A stretch of 64,000 nucleotides of DNA from Martinezella hainanensis (GCF_900094555.1 NZ_FMAC01000003.1:372001-436000); one strand, 5' to 3'. Shown: positions 51,293-60,784, counted from the first letter of the stretch. Numbers and translations are program-made. Notes: a model not told the origin generated them from the sequence alone.

Positions 51293-51853
51293 TCAGAACA
51301 TCATTCTCTTCAGGACCTCATCCTTGCGGACGAAATGGTGCCAGAGGGCTGCCAGGATATGCAGGCTGACGACGGCATATAGGCAGTAGGCGCCATATTC
51401 GTGAATTTCGGCAGCCGTTCTCTCTAGGCCCTTATCGAGCGGCAGCAGATTGGGCCATTGGAAGAGACCGAACCATGGCAGGTCGTGGCCCCCGGTGGCG
51501 GACGTGGTGTAGCCTGCAAGGGGCATCAGGATCATCAAGACATAGAGCAGGATATGTGCGCCACGGGCAGCAAGGTGATTGAAGACGCCAAGCGGCTGTT
51601 GATATGCAGGTTCACCCAGCGAAAGCCTGAGCGGCAGACGTATGGCGATGAGGAAGAGCGCCGTCATGCCCAGGGACTTGTGTACATCGAGGAGCGCGCG
51701 ACGCAGCGGTATGCCCGGTGTGAGGTAGGAACAATAAAGGCCGATGACGAGCGCTGAAATGATGACGATGGCCATGAGCCAATGCAGGAGTCGTTGCGAC
51801 GATCGATAGCGGGAGGCGGGCGTTTCTGCTGTGGTCGCTGTAGTATCGGACAT
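51293..51853 (-). CDS. Cytochrome b561 family membrane protein
   Basis: 186 residues, four TM helices with haem-ligating histidines in SQRLLHWLMAIVI, VHKSLGMTALF, RGAHILLYVLMI and SLHILAALWHHF. Bacterial CybB-like proteins carry di-haem b and oxidise quinol or act on superoxide. ATG with CGGAG before it at proper distance; the longer open frame (to 51934) has no start signal. Single gene, convergent with the LysR gene. Confidence 0.92.
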   Translation of the reverse strand: MSDTTATTAETPASRYRSSQRLLHWLMAIVIISALVIGLYCSYLTPGIPLRRALLDVHKSLGMTALFLIAIRLPLRLSLGEPAYQQPLGVFNHLAARGAHILLYVLMILMPLAGYTTSATGGHDLPWFGLFQWPNLLPLDKGLERTAAEIHEYGAYCLYAVVSLHILAALWHHFVRKDEVLKRMMF

Positions 51854-52063
51854 CGGTTTCTCCGGTCGTCTGGGGCACGGCGCGGATGCGGTAATCGGTC
51901 GGAATCTGGCTGAATTGAGGGCTTTTCCGTTCACCTTCTCGCGAGCGGACGTCTATCGGCCGCCGGCGATCTGACGCCGGCGCGGGCCAAAGGCTTCATT
52001 CCGGTTCGCAAAAGTGGCTTTATGGTCGGAAGTTGCATCGAGCGCGCCCAGTTCTATTCGGCG

Positions 52064-52396
52064 CTATTGCTCCGATTTAGGAGGTGTCCGGTTTCTTTCG
52101 CCGGTGCCGGAAAGGATCTCGCAGCTTTCTGTATGTGTCGGCGCTGGTGCTTCCGCGACAATAGCCTTCGTACAAATGCCGATCTCATGTCCTTCGATCC
52201 GGAAGAAGGCGATTCCTCCTGCCTCGAGCGCCAGACGCAACTGCGCCTCCGTTGCCCGATGCAGGCTATGGCGGTTGCCTTCATAGTCGCGGATCGTGCT
52301 GCGCGATACGCCGGAGCGGTCGGCAAGGTCCATCTGCGTCCAATCGAGGAAGCCGCGGGCTGCCCGGCAGAGCGCTGGTGTCAAAATCATCGCCAT
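52064..52396 (-). CDS. XRE-family helix-turn-helix protein
   Basis: 110 residues. HTH_3 at the N-terminus: RAARGFLDWTQMDLADRSGVSRSTIRDYEGNR (read as two segments), a common form in rhizobial phage-derived or free-standing regulators. The C-terminal ~50 residues (FFRIEGHEIGICTKA) are variable. ATG with AAGGTAAG immediately before; a further ATG six bases in and an upstream in-frame one at 52456 are alternatives. Divergent from the Mrp operon; whether it regulates it is not known. Confidence 0.8.
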   Translation of the reverse strand: MAMILTPALCRAARGFLDWTQMDLADRSGVSRSTIRDYEGNRHSLHRATEAQLRLALEAGGIAFFRIEGHEIGICTKAIVAEAPAPTHTESCEILSGTGERNRTPPKSEQ

Positions 52397-52566
52397 CTTA
52401 CCTTGACGCAGGGTTCGAAGCTGCCCATATTGGGCGATATCTATCATATAGGACATAATATACCGGATTTCTAGGGGTTTTGCGGACGGGTAGTCTGGCG
52501 TGATCCGGCCAAGCGAAGGAACAACGTTTTGGGATAACGAGCGAGCCTGTTTTCATTCTGGCACTT

Positions 52567-55455
52567 TTGGCTCTGCCGTTTATCGGAAGTCTTCTTTCCG
52601 TATGCCTGTTGCGCACGCAGTCGCGGCGCGGTCCGGCCTGGATTGCCGGGACTGTCACATTTCTGGCGCTGTTGCTGTCCGCAAGCTTCTATCCCGCCGT
52701 CAAGGACGGTGGCGTCGTCCGTTATAGCATAGAATGGCTGCCGCAGCTCGGGCTCGATTTCAGCCTCAGGCTGGATGGTTTTGCCTGGCTGTTTTCGCTC
52801 GTCATCACCGCGATCGGCTTTCTCGTCATCGTCTATGCCCGCTACTACATGTCGGAGGAGGACCCGGTTCCGCGCTTCTTCTCCTTCCTGCTCGCGTTCA
52901 TGGGTGCGATGCTCGGCATCGTGCTGTCGGGCAATGTCATCCTGCTCTCGATATTCTGGGAGCTGACCAGCATCTTCTCCTTCCTGCTGATCAGCTATTG
53001 GCACAACACAGCTGCCGCGCGTGACGGTGCCCGCATGGCGCTGACGATCACGGGGATCGGCGGCTTCTGCCTGTTGATCGGGCTGATCCTGCTCGGCCAT
53101 ATCGTTGGCAGCTACGATCTCGACAAGATCCTGGCCTCTGGCGACATCATCCGCAATCATCCGCTCTACCTGCCTGCGCTGATACTCATCCTGCTCGGCG
53201 CGCTGACGAAGAGCGCGCAGTTTCCCTTCCATTTCTGGCTCCCGAATGCGATGGCGGCGCCGACGCCGGTTTCCGCCTATCTGCATTCCGCGACGCTGGT
53301 GAAGGCAGGCGTTTTCCTGCTTGCCCGCTTCTGGCCGGTTCTCGCGGGTACCAACGAATGGTTCTACATCGTCGGGGCCGCCGGCATCATCACGCTGCTG
53401 CTCGGCGCCTATTTTGCGATGTTCCAGCAGGATTTGAAGGGGTTGCTCGCCTATTCGACGATCAGCCATCTCGGCCTCATCACCACCTTGCTCAGCCTCG
53501 GCAGCCCGCTTGCGACGGTTGCCGCCATCTTCCACATGCTGAACCACGCGACCTTCAAGGCGTCGCTGTTCATGGCAGCCGGCATCATCGATCACGAGAC
53601 CGGCACGCGCGACATGCGCCGCCTCAGCGGCCTGTTCCGCTATATGCCGTTCACCGGATCGCTTGCGATCGTCGCGAGTGCCGCCATGGCCGGCGTACCG
53701 CTGCTCAACGGCTTCCTGTCGAAGGAAATGTTCTTCGCGGAAGCGATCGAAACCCATGCAGATTCCATTCTCGATCGCATGCTGCCCTATGTGGCGACGC
53801 TCGCAAGCGCCTTCAGCGTCGCCTATTCGCTGCGCTTCATCCAGACGGTCTTTTTCGGGCCGGCCCCGACCGATCTGCCGATCGCCAAGCCGCATGAGCC
53901 GCCGCGCTGGATGCGTTTTCCGATCGAGCTTCTGGTCGTGGTGTGCCTGGTCGTCGGCATCGTTCCGGCGCTTTCGGTCGCGCCTTTCCTGCATGCCGCC
54001 GTCGTCAGCGTTCTCAATGCCGATACGCCGCAATACAGCCTCTCGCTTTGGCACGGCTTCAATCTGCCGCTCGTCATGAGCATCATCGCATTGGTCGGCG
54101 GAACGGTGTTCTATTTCGCCTGCAAGGATTACCTGTCGCGATGCGACGACGGCCCGCCCATCTTCCGTCGTCTGAAGGGGCAGCGCATTTTCGAGCGCGT
54201 GCTGGTCGAGGTCTCCTGGCACTGGGCGAGAACCGCCGAAAAGCGGATCGGCACGCGCAAGCTGCAGCCGCAGCTTCGCTGGGTGGTGGCAACGGGCTTC
54301 GCGGCCGGTTTGCTGCCGCTCTATTTGTCGGGCTTCGAGGCGAAGCATTTTGCCTTTTCGGGCGCTGATCCGGTCTTTGCTGCCGTCTGGGCGATCGGCA
54401 TCTGCCTTGCGATTGGCACCGCCTTCTTTGCCAAATATCACCGGCTTGCTGCTTTGGTGATGCTGGGCGGGGTCGGGTTGATCGTCTGCATGACGTTCAT
54501 CTGGCTGTCCGCGCCGGATCTCGCGATTACCCAGCTCCTCGTCGAGATCGTCACGACCGTTCTCATCCTGCTGGGCTTGCGCTGGCTGCCGAAGCGAAAC
54601 GAGGGCATCGACGATACGGTCGACCTGCGTGCCCGTTTCCGTCGCTTCCGCGACCTGGCGCTGGCCGTCATCTGCGGCGTCGGCATGATGTTCGTCTCCT
54701 ATGCCGTCATGACCATGCCGGTGCCCGACGCCATCGCGAATTACTTCCTCGAAAACGCCTATTCGAAGGGCGGCGGCCGCAATGTCGTCAACGTCATTCT
54801 GGTCGATTTCCGTGGCTTCGACACCTTGGGCGAAATCGCCGTTCTCGGTGTCGTCGCCTTGACCGTCTATGCGCTGCTGCGTCGTTTCCGTCCTGCACCC
54901 GACAGCATGGAGATGCCGGAACAGCAGCGGATACAGAACCGTTTCGACGAGGAACGGCCAGAGCGTTCGGCCGGTGACACGGTGCGCGACTATCTGCTCG
55001 TGCCATCCGTCATCATGCAGTGGATGTTCCCCTTTGTGATCGCCCTGTCGGTCTATATCTTCATGCGGGGGCATGATGCGCCGGGCGGCGGGTTCTCGGC
55101 TGGCTTGACGCTCTCGATCGCCTTCCTGCTGCAATATCTGGCCGGTGGTACGCGTTGGGCGGAGGATCGCATCCGCATCCTGCCGCTGCGGTGGATGGGC
55201 GCCGGGCTCTTGATCGCGACGGCGACGGGTATCGGTGCCTGGTTCTTCGGCTATCCATTCCTCACCTCGCATTTCCAGTATCTGGACCTACCGTTGATCG
55301 GCAAGGTGCCGGCGGCAAGCGCGTTGCTCTTCGACCTCGGTGTTTTCCTGCTCGTCGTGGGATCCACGGTACTGATCCTCGTGGCGCTCGCGCACCAGTC
55401 GATCCGCATCAATCGCCTGCGCGCGCTTGATGTCGACAAGGCAAAGGGGGATTGA
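52567..55455 (+). CDS. mrpA: Mrp/Pha cation:H+ antiporter subunit A (A-B fusion)
   Basis: About 962 residues or slightly more. Proton-pumping NuoL-like core (residues ~60-500, with LTIFSFLLISYWHN-like and LPNAMAAPTPVSAYLHSATLVKAGVFL motifs), then MrpA C-terminal helices and a MrpB-like domain (QWMFPFVIALSVYIFMRGHD, GGGFSAGLTLSIAFLLQ). The A-B fusion is normal for rhizobial PhaAB. The first allowed start in frame is TTG here, but homologous sequence (EPVFILALLALPFIG) begins 11 codons earlier, where only ATA (52534) stands behind AAGGA; the true start may be non-canonical. Inner membrane; exchanges Na+/K+ for H+. First of six overlapping genes. Confidence 0.93.
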   Translation: MALPFIGSLLSVCLLRTQSRRGPAWIAGTVTFLALLLSASFYPAVKDGGVVRYSIEWLPQLGLDFSLRLDGFAWLFSLVITAIGFLVIVYARYYMSEEDPVPRFFSFLLAFMGAMLGIVLSGNVILLSIFWELTSIFSFLLISYWHNTAAARDGARMALTITGIGGFCLLIGLILLGHIVGSYDLDKILASGDIIRNHPLYLPALILILLGALTKSAQFPFHFWLPNAMAAPTPVSAYLHSATLVKAGVFLLARFWPVLAGTNEWFYIVGAAGIITLLLGAYFAMFQQDLKGLLAYSTISHLGLITTLLSLGSPLATVAAIFHMLNHATFKASLFMAAGIIDHETGTRDMRRLSGLFRYMPFTGSLAIVASAAMAGVPLLNGFLSKEMFFAEAIETHADSILDRMLPYVATLASAFSVAYSLRFIQTVFFGPAPTDLPIAKPHEPPRWMRFPIELLVVVCLVVGIVPALSVAPFLHAAVVSVLNADTPQYSLSLWHGFNLPLVMSIIALVGGTVFYFACKDYLSRCDDGPPIFRRLKGQRIFERVLVEVSWHWARTAEKRIGTRKLQPQLRWVVATGFAAGLLPLYLSGFEAKHFAFSGADPVFAAVWAIGICLAIGTAFFAKYHRLAALVMLGGVGLIVCMTFIWLSAPDLAITQLLVEIVTTVLILLGLRWLPKRNEGIDDTVDLRARFRRFRDLALAVICGVGMMFVSYAVMTMPVPDAIANYFLENAYSKGGGRNVVNVILVDFRGFDTLGEIAVLGVVALTVYALLRRFRPAPDSMEMPEQQRIQNRFDEERPERSAGDTVRDYLLVPSVIMQWMFPFVIALSVYIFMRGHDAPGGGFSAGLTLSIAFLLQYLAGGTRWAEDRIRILPLRWMGAGLLIATATGIGAWFFGYPFLTSHFQYLDLPLIGKVPAASALLFDLGVFLLVVGSTVLILVALAHQSIRINRLRALDVDKAKGD

Positions 55456-55793
55456 TGGAACTCATCTTGTCCATAGCGATTGGCGTGATGACGGCTTGCG
55501 GCGTCTGGCTGATCCTGCGTCCGCGCACCTATCAGGTCATCATCGGACTGTCGCTGCTCTCCTATTCCGTCAACCTCTTCATCTTTGGCGTCGGCGGTGT
55601 GAAGACGAATGTGCCGCCGCTGCTTGGCGAAGGCACTGCGACGCGCGCTCTGGCGGACCCCGTACCGCAAGCGCTGGTGCTGACGGCGATCGTCATCGGC
55701 TTTGCAACGACGGCCCTGTTCCTCGTCGTGCTGCTTGCCTCGCGCGGCCTGACCGGCACCGACCATGTCGATGGAAGGAGTGATCGGAAATGA
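55455..55793 (+). CDS. mrpC: Mrp antiporter subunit C (NuoK-like)
   Basis: 112 residues, three TM helices, NuoK/MnhC type: GVWLILRPRTYQVIIGLSLLSYSVNLFIF with the conserved middle helix, and QALVLTAIVIGFATTALFLV. ATG shares a base with the mrpA stop. Structural and ion-path subunit of the antiporter. Overlaps mrpD by four bases. Confidence 0.95.
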   Translation: MELILSIAIGVMTACGVWLILRPRTYQVIIGLSLLSYSVNLFIFGVGGVKTNVPPLLGEGTATRALADPVPQALVLTAIVIGFATTALFLVVLLASRGLTGTDHVDGRSDRK

Positions 55794-57400
55794 CGGGCTG
55801 GTCGCACCATCTCATCATCGCGCCGATCCTCGTTCCGCTGATTGCGGGTGCGCTGCTCGTGTTCATTGACGAGCGTTCGCGCACGTTGAAGGCGCTCATC
55901 AGCCTTGCCGCGACGCTGTTGCTGGCCGGCATTGCACTTGCGCTTTTCCGTGCGGAGGGCGGATCACCGGGGCTGGAACGCGCCTATCTGCTTGGAAACT
56001 GGAGCGCACCCTTCGGCATCGTGCTCGTGCTCGACGGCTTGTCGGCACTCATGCTGCTGCTGACATCCATCGTCGCCATTGCTGCGCTGATATTCTCTCT
56101 GGCCCGCTGGCACGCGGTCGGTGCGCATTTCCACACCATGTTCCAGCTGCTGTTGATGGGCGTCAACGGCGCTTTCCTGACGGGTGACCTCTTCAACCTC
56201 TTCGTCTTCTTCGAGGTTATGCTGGCTGCATCCTACGGCCTTCTGTTGCATGGCTCGGGGCCGCTGCGCGTCAAGGCGGGCATGCATTACATTGCCGTCA
56301 ATCTGGCAGCGGCATTGCTCTTCCTCATCGGTGTCAGCCTGATCTATGGCACGGCGGGAACGCTGAACATGGCGGATCTTGCCGTGCGCATCCCGGAAAT
56401 GTCGGCCGATCGTCGCATGTTGATGCAGGCGGGTACGGGCGTGCTCGGCATTGCCTTTCTCATCAAGGCTGGGATGTGGCCGCTCTGCTTCTGGCTGCCG
56501 ACGGCCTATAGTGCGGCTTCGGCGCCGGTCGCGGGCATATTCGCCATTCTCAGCAAGCTCGGCATCTATGTTATCCTGCGGCTGACAATGCTTCTGTTCA
56601 ATACCGGCCCTTCGGCGGGCTTCGGTGCGACCGTGCTTCTCTACGGCGGCATGGCAACGCTGATCTTCGGAACGGTCGGTGTGCTGGCATCACAGGCGCT
56701 TGGCCGGCTTGCAGGTTTTTCGGTGCTGGTCTCATCCGGTACGTTGCTGATGGTGATCGGTATCAATGACGGCTCCATCTCGTCCGGCGCGTTGATGTAT
56801 CTTGTTAGTTCGACGCTGACGATTAGCGCCTTCTTCATGCTGATCGAGCTCGTCGAGCGTGGGCAGGATGCCGGCGCCAGCGTTCTCGCCGTCACGATGG
56901 AGGCATATGGCGATGCCGAGGAGAAGGAGCCGGCAGAAGGCGATGGCGTCACCATGCCCGGCACTATGGCCATGCTCGGCATCTGCTTTGCCGCTTGCGG
57001 CATCCTGCTTGCCGGCCTGCCGCCTCTTTCCGGCTTCGTTGCCAAGTTCGCCATGCTCTCGGCCATGATGGGAACCGGCGCGATCGGCATACCGCCGAGC
57101 GCCGCCGTCTGGACGTTGATCCTGCTTGTCATTCTCTCCGGCATCGCCGCCCTGATCGCCATGACGCGTGCCGGCATACGCACGTTCTGGAGCTCGCTGG
57201 AGGGCACCGTTCCCCGCGTGCTTGTCATCGAGATATTCCCGGTCATGGGCCTGCTCGCATTGACGCTGGCATTGACCATCTGGGCCGGCCCCGTCATGCA
57301 GTACATGGATGCGACCATCCGTACGCTCAGCGACCCCAATGTCTATGTCGATGCTGTCCGTAATGCCGTGGTTGCGTCAGCAAAAGCGGGAGGTCTGTGA
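55790..57400 (+). CDS. mrpD: Mrp antiporter subunit D (NuoM/N-like)
   Basis: 536 residues, about 14 TM helices. Proton-translocating NuoM/N-like core with the Lys in FLIKAGMWPLCFWLPTAYSAAS and LFNLFVFFEVMLAASYGLLLHG (key Glu in FFEVM). Works with MrpA. ATG overlaps the mrpC stop; stop overlaps the mrpE start. Confidence 0.95.
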   Translation: MTGWSHHLIIAPILVPLIAGALLVFIDERSRTLKALISLAATLLLAGIALALFRAEGGSPGLERAYLLGNWSAPFGIVLVLDGLSALMLLLTSIVAIAALIFSLARWHAVGAHFHTMFQLLLMGVNGAFLTGDLFNLFVFFEVMLAASYGLLLHGSGPLRVKAGMHYIAVNLAAALLFLIGVSLIYGTAGTLNMADLAVRIPEMSADRRMLMQAGTGVLGIAFLIKAGMWPLCFWLPTAYSAASAPVAGIFAILSKLGIYVILRLTMLLFNTGPSAGFGATVLLYGGMATLIFGTVGVLASQALGRLAGFSVLVSSGTLLMVIGINDGSISSGALMYLVSSTLTISAFFMLIELVERGQDAGASVLAVTMEAYGDAEEKEPAEGDGVTMPGTMAMLGICFAACGILLAGLPPLSGFVAKFAMLSAMMGTGAIGIPPSAAVWTLILLVILSGIAALIAMTRAGIRTFWSSLEGTVPRVLVIEIFPVMGLLALTLALTIWAGPVMQYMDATIRTLSDPNVYVDAVRNAVVASAKAGGL

Positions 57401-57876
57401 TGTTGCCTTATCCGCTCCTGGCGCTGAGTCTTATCCTGATGTGGCTGTTGCTGAACGGCTTCACGCTCGGCCAGCTCATCCTTGGCATCATCGTCGCGGT
57501 TTTCGCTTCCTGGGGTATGGCCTCGCTGCGCCCCGAGAAGCCGCGGCTGCGAAAATGGTATTTGCTACCCAAGCTCTTCTTTCGCGTCGTTTTCGACGTC
57601 TTGAAGTCTAATGTCCAGGTGGCCTGGATTATCCTGAGGGGGCGCTCACGCAAGACGACGCCGGGATTCGTGGTCCTTGAGCTGAAGGTGCGGGATCAGA
57701 TCCCGCTGGCGCTGCTTGCGGTTATCCTGACCAGTACGCCGGGCTCCGCGTGGCTGGAATATGATTCCAACGACAACACCGTGCTGCTGCATGTCCTTGA
57801 TCTCGAAAATGAAGCGCAATGGCGCAGGACGGTCACCGATCGCTATGAAAGCCTGTTGATGGAGATATTCGCATGA
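57400..57876 (+). CDS. mrpE: Mrp antiporter subunit E
   Basis: 158 residues. Two TM helices near the N-terminus (LLALSLILMWLLLNGFT, LGQLILGIIVAVFASWGM) and a cytoplasmic C-terminus: VFDVLKSNVQVAWIIL, DQIPLALLAVILTSTPGSAWLEY are family hallmarks. ATG placed on the mrpD stop (GTGATG; a GTG start three bases upstream is possible). Overlaps mrpF by four bases. Confidence 0.95.
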   Translation: MLPYPLLALSLILMWLLLNGFTLGQLILGIIVAVFASWGMASLRPEKPRLRKWYLLPKLFFRVVFDVLKSNVQVAWIILRGRSRKTTPGFVVLELKVRDQIPLALLAVILTSTPGSAWLEYDSNDNTVLLHVLDLENEAQWRRTVTDRYESLLMEIFA

Positions 57877-58154
57877 GTGCCATGATCCTCCAGATATCCG
57901 TCGCGGCTGCGCAGCTGATGATCGTGGCGGCGATGGCGATCGCCTCCATTCGCATGTTCCGCGGCCCGCGTGCGCAGGATCGCATCATCGCGCTCGACAC
58001 GCTCTATGTGAATGCCATGCTGCTCTTGTTGACCTTCGGCATAGGCACCGGTCGTGTCGTCTATTTCGAGGCGGCGCTCGTCATCGGCATGCTGGGCTTC
58101 GTCGCAACCGTTGCTTTGGCGAAGTTCCTGATGCGCGGGGAGGTGATCGAATGA
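57873..58154 (+). CDS. mrpF: Mrp antiporter subunit F
   Basis: 93 residues, three TM helices. RMFRGPRAQDRIIALDTLYVN is the family signature, with Asp in the second helix region, and FVATVALAKFLMRGEVIE at the end. Linked by overlap to mrpE and mrpG. Confidence 0.95.
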   Translation: MSAMILQISVAAAQLMIVAAMAIASIRMFRGPRAQDRIIALDTLYVNAMLLLLTFGIGTGRVVYFEAALVIGMLGFVATVALAKFLMRGEVIE

Positions 58155-58534
58155 GCACGCCGCTTGAAAACATACCGCTGTGGGCGGCGATCCCCGTTGG
58201 CGGACTTCTCGTGGTCGGCGCCTTCCTGACGCTCGTCGGTGCGATCGGCTTCCTGAGGCTTGGAACGTTCTACGAGCGCATCCACGCGCCGACATTGGGA
58301 ACGAGCGGCGGCATCGGTGCGATCATGATCGCATCGATGATCTTCTTTTCGATCTCGACACAGACACTCGTCATTCATGAACTGTTGATTGGCATCTTCG
58401 TAACGGTCACCACGCCGGTCACCTTCATGCTGCTCGCGCGCGCGGCGCTGCATCGGGATCGCGCCGAGCAAAACGGCAACGTCCCGCCAAAGCAGGCCTC
58501 GAGCCAGCCAGAGGCTGAGCAGTCAATGCCATAG
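58151..58534 (+). CDS. mrpG: Mrp antiporter subunit G
   Basis: 127 residues, three TM helices: ALIPVGGLLVVGAFLTLVGAIGFLRL-like start, then FYERIHAPTLGTSGGIGAIM (hallmark RxHAxT) and LLIGIFVTVTTPVTFMLLARAALHR. The C-terminus is a hydrophilic tail. Last gene of the six-gene mrp/pha operon, which provides pH homeostasis and Na+/K+ tolerance; Pha systems in rhizobia matter for alkaline growth and symbiosis. Confidence 0.95.
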   Translation: MSTPLENIPLWAAIPVGGLLVVGAFLTLVGAIGFLRLGTFYERIHAPTLGTSGGIGAIMIASMIFFSISTQTLVIHELLIGIFVTVTTPVTFMLLARAALHRDRAEQNGNVPPKQASSQPEAEQSMP

Positions 58535-58874
58535 AGCAGTGGTCGCACGGGTACGGGCTCATTCCGAGCCCAGCCGATTATACCATGGTATCGATTGATC
58601 CCGTTACGCAGTGGCGTATAGAGCAACTCATCCTGAATTCTTGCATTTCGGAAAGCCTGATTCCGGTCGGGCGCGCAGTATCACAGAGGATCACATGAAT
58701 CCGCGATCTAGTCGCCAGCACACGGAAGCCGACAGTCGACGCTCGTCGGATGCGTTCGTCGTGCTGACCCAACGCCCGGGCAGACCATGTGACCGCAAAG
58801 GCCAACGCCAAAGGCGTTGATCCGCGGCGTGGCCTTCCGGCTTCGAACAACCATCGAACCAGGAGGTCGCTATC
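58535..58874. other. Intergenic stretch with hairpin, upstream leader of the small ORF
   Basis: No gene I can support in either strand; a 90-codon minus-strand frame lacks a ribosome site. A stable seven-base hairpin (CAACGCC-AAA-GGCGTTG) lies at 58803-58819, about 45 bases before a perfect AGGAGG. This could be a structured 5' leader, or the terminator of the mrp operon though no U-run follows. Confidence 0.45.
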
Positions 58875-59033
58875 ATGGTCACTATCTTCGAATTGGCTGC
58901 GATGAACGACGCGCCGCGCGCCGTAACGCGGTTATCTCGCTGTCACAATTGGCATGATACTTTTGCGTGTGGTCGATTGCCAACTGCGTGGGCGGAGCCC
59001 GGCCATAACGGAAATGGCTCGCGTCGAAAATGA
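58875..59033 (+). CDS. Small ORF with perfect Shine-Dalgarno, possibly degenerate
   Basis: 52 codons starting MVTIFELAAMNDAPRAV, with AGGAGG eight bases before the ATG. It reminds me of a small rhizobial protein family that begins (M)xxIFDLA and has RRNALASL near the end. Here the second half reads differently, but in another frame the DNA encodes RRNAVISLSQLA before a stop. That suggests a shifted or shortened copy. I cannot prove expression. It is preceded by the hairpin and followed by the Na/Pi transporter 69 bases downstream. Confidence 0.4.
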   Translation: MVTIFELAAMNDAPRAVTRLSRCHNWHDTFACGRLPTAWAEPGHNGNGSRRK

Positions 59034-59102
59034 CGATCCCCGGCGGCATGAGCCGTCTGCATTCAACCAGCATTGTTTTCATTTTCAACCGGATAATGTG
59101 TC

Positions 59103-60767
59103 ATGACCGGTAGTCTCGTCATCCTGGAACTTATGGGGCATGTCGCACTTCTCCTCTGGGGAATGCGCATGGTGCAAGGCGGCATTGAAAAGGCCTTTGG
59201 CTCCGACCTGAGACGCGTTCTCGGCCGTGCGCTGCGCAATCGCCTGGTGGCCGTTGCCGCTGGCGCCGGCGTGACGATGCTGCTCCAGAGCAGCACCGCA
59301 ACCGTCATGATGGTCACCTCGTTTGCCGCCCGTGGCGCGGTCGCGCTCGTGCCGGCTCTCGCGGTCATGCTGGGCGCCAATGTTGGTACCGCACTGATCG
59401 TCAAGGCGCTCTCCTTCGACGTCTCCTTCATCTCTCCTCTGCTGCTGCTGATTGGCTATGTCGCGTTCAAACGAGGGCCGAAGGGGCGCGTGCGCCACCT
59501 AGGGCGCGTCGGCATTGGGCTTGGCTTGATGCTGCTCGCCCTGCATGAACTCGTGCAGACGATCCAGCCGGTCAGCACCGCTCCTGCGCTGCGGAGCATC
59601 CTTGACGCGATAACCGGCGATCCCGTGCTCGACATATTGCTGGCTGCGGCGCTCACCTTTGCGGCGCATTCCAGCGTCGCCGTGATGCTGTTGCTGGTGG
59701 GGCTTGCCGCCGGCAATGTCGTGACGCCGACCGCCGGCCTCGCATTGGTTCTCGGCGCCAATCTAGGTGGAGCACTCCCGCCGGTTTTCGAAACGAACGC
59801 GGCCAATCCCGCCAACCGTCGCGTGCCGATGGGTAATCTCGTGTTCCGCGCGATCGGCGGCATCGTCGTGCTCCCCTTTCTGCAGCCGCTCGCGGATATC
59901 CTGCAGAAGCATATGGCCGACCCCGCATCCATGCTGACCAATTTCCATCTGGCCTTCAATGTCATGCTTGCAGTCGCTGGTGTTGGACTGCTCGGCCCGA
60001 CGCAGGCGCTGTTGGTCAAGCTGTTTCCTGAAAAGATCAAACCGGTGGGGGATGCGGCACGCCCGCTCTTTCTCGACAAGTCGGTACTGGAAACGCCCTA
60101 TCTCGCCCTTGCCAGCGCCGCGCGCGAGATCCTGCGCATGGGCGATCTAGTGGAGGCGCTTCTCCGTCTGGTTCCGGCCGATCTCGCTCGTCCCGACAAG
60201 CAGGCGACGTCGCAGGCCATGCGGCTGGGCAGGGAACTCGATGTGCTGCATGAGGCGGTCAAGGCCTATCTTGCCCGGCTGGAGCCGTCGGAATTGACGG
60301 ATCGCGACGCCAGCCGCCTGTCCGACGTCATCGAATTCGCCGTCAATCTCGGGCACTCCGGTGATATTCTCGAGCGCTGCCTAGAGCAGATCACGCGGCG
60401 CGCCGAAGGGACGATCAATGCGGCCGACCATGCAGCCCTGCAGACGATCCAGGCCGAGGTCGCCGCGGACCTGCGGCTGGCGCTATCGACATTGACGACG
60501 GAAGATCCGCGTTCGGCCCAGGAACTGGTGGATGCCAAGCGGCATCTCAACGAAGCCGAGCGGGGTGCGGCAAGAGACCATCTCGCCCGTCTGGGCGGCG
60601 CCAATCCGGCGCTGCTCGGTTCAAGCAGCCTGTTTCTGGCGACGTTGCGCGATCTCAAGCTCGTCAACTCCCATTTTGCCAGTATCGGCTATGCTGTGCT
60701 GGGCGCGGAAGATACGGGTGCCAGCCGCGCCTTGCGGGAGGATGCCGACAAGGCCAGTCTGGTCTGA
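59103..60767 (+). CDS. Na+/phosphate cotransporter family protein (NptA-like with PhoU domain)
   Basis: 554 residues. Two repeated Na_Pi_cotrans blocks: first with TMLLQSSTATVMMVTSF (QSS motif) and second with AAHSSVAVMLLLVGLAAG (HSS); about eight or nine TM helices up to residue 330. The C-terminal ~200 residues are a PhoU-like helical domain (LGRELDVLHEAVKAYLARLE, VIEFAVNLGHSGDILE). Imports or exchanges phosphate coupled to Na+. Two consecutive gates but no adjacent pho regulon genes. It stands downstream of the Na+/H+ antiporter, which could supply its sodium gradient (inference). Confidence 0.92.
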   Translation: MTGSLVILELMGHVALLLWGMRMVQGGIEKAFGSDLRRVLGRALRNRLVAVAAGAGVTMLLQSSTATVMMVTSFAARGAVALVPALAVMLGANVGTALIVKALSFDVSFISPLLLLIGYVAFKRGPKGRVRHLGRVGIGLGLMLLALHELVQTIQPVSTAPALRSILDAITGDPVLDILLAAALTFAAHSSVAVMLLLVGLAAGNVVTPTAGLALVLGANLGGALPPVFETNAANPANRRVPMGNLVFRAIGGIVVLPFLQPLADILQKHMADPASMLTNFHLAFNVMLAVAGVGLLGPTQALLVKLFPEKIKPVGDAARPLFLDKSVLETPYLALASAAREILRMGDLVEALLRLVPADLARPDKQATSQAMRLGRELDVLHEAVKAYLARLEPSELTDRDASRLSDVIEFAVNLGHSGDILERCLEQITRRAEGTINAADHAALQTIQAEVAADLRLALSTLTTEDPRSAQELVDAKRHLNEAERGAARDHLARLGGANPALLGSSSLFLATLRDLKLVNSHFASIGYAVLGAEDTGASRALREDADKASLV

Positions 60768-60784
60768 TCCAGCAGTTGCTGCGA

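Noticed and set aside
52471..55272. A 933-codon open frame on the minus strand opposite the antiporter subunit A gene
   Set aside because: Composition is full of Arg/Asp/His/Gln as expected from reading a GC-rich gene backwards. It has no homology that I recognise, and the plus strand encodes an unmistakable MrpA.
58578..58850. 90-codon minus-strand ORF after mrpG
   Set aside because: No ribosome site or family resemblance; composition is like non-coding GC-rich sequence.
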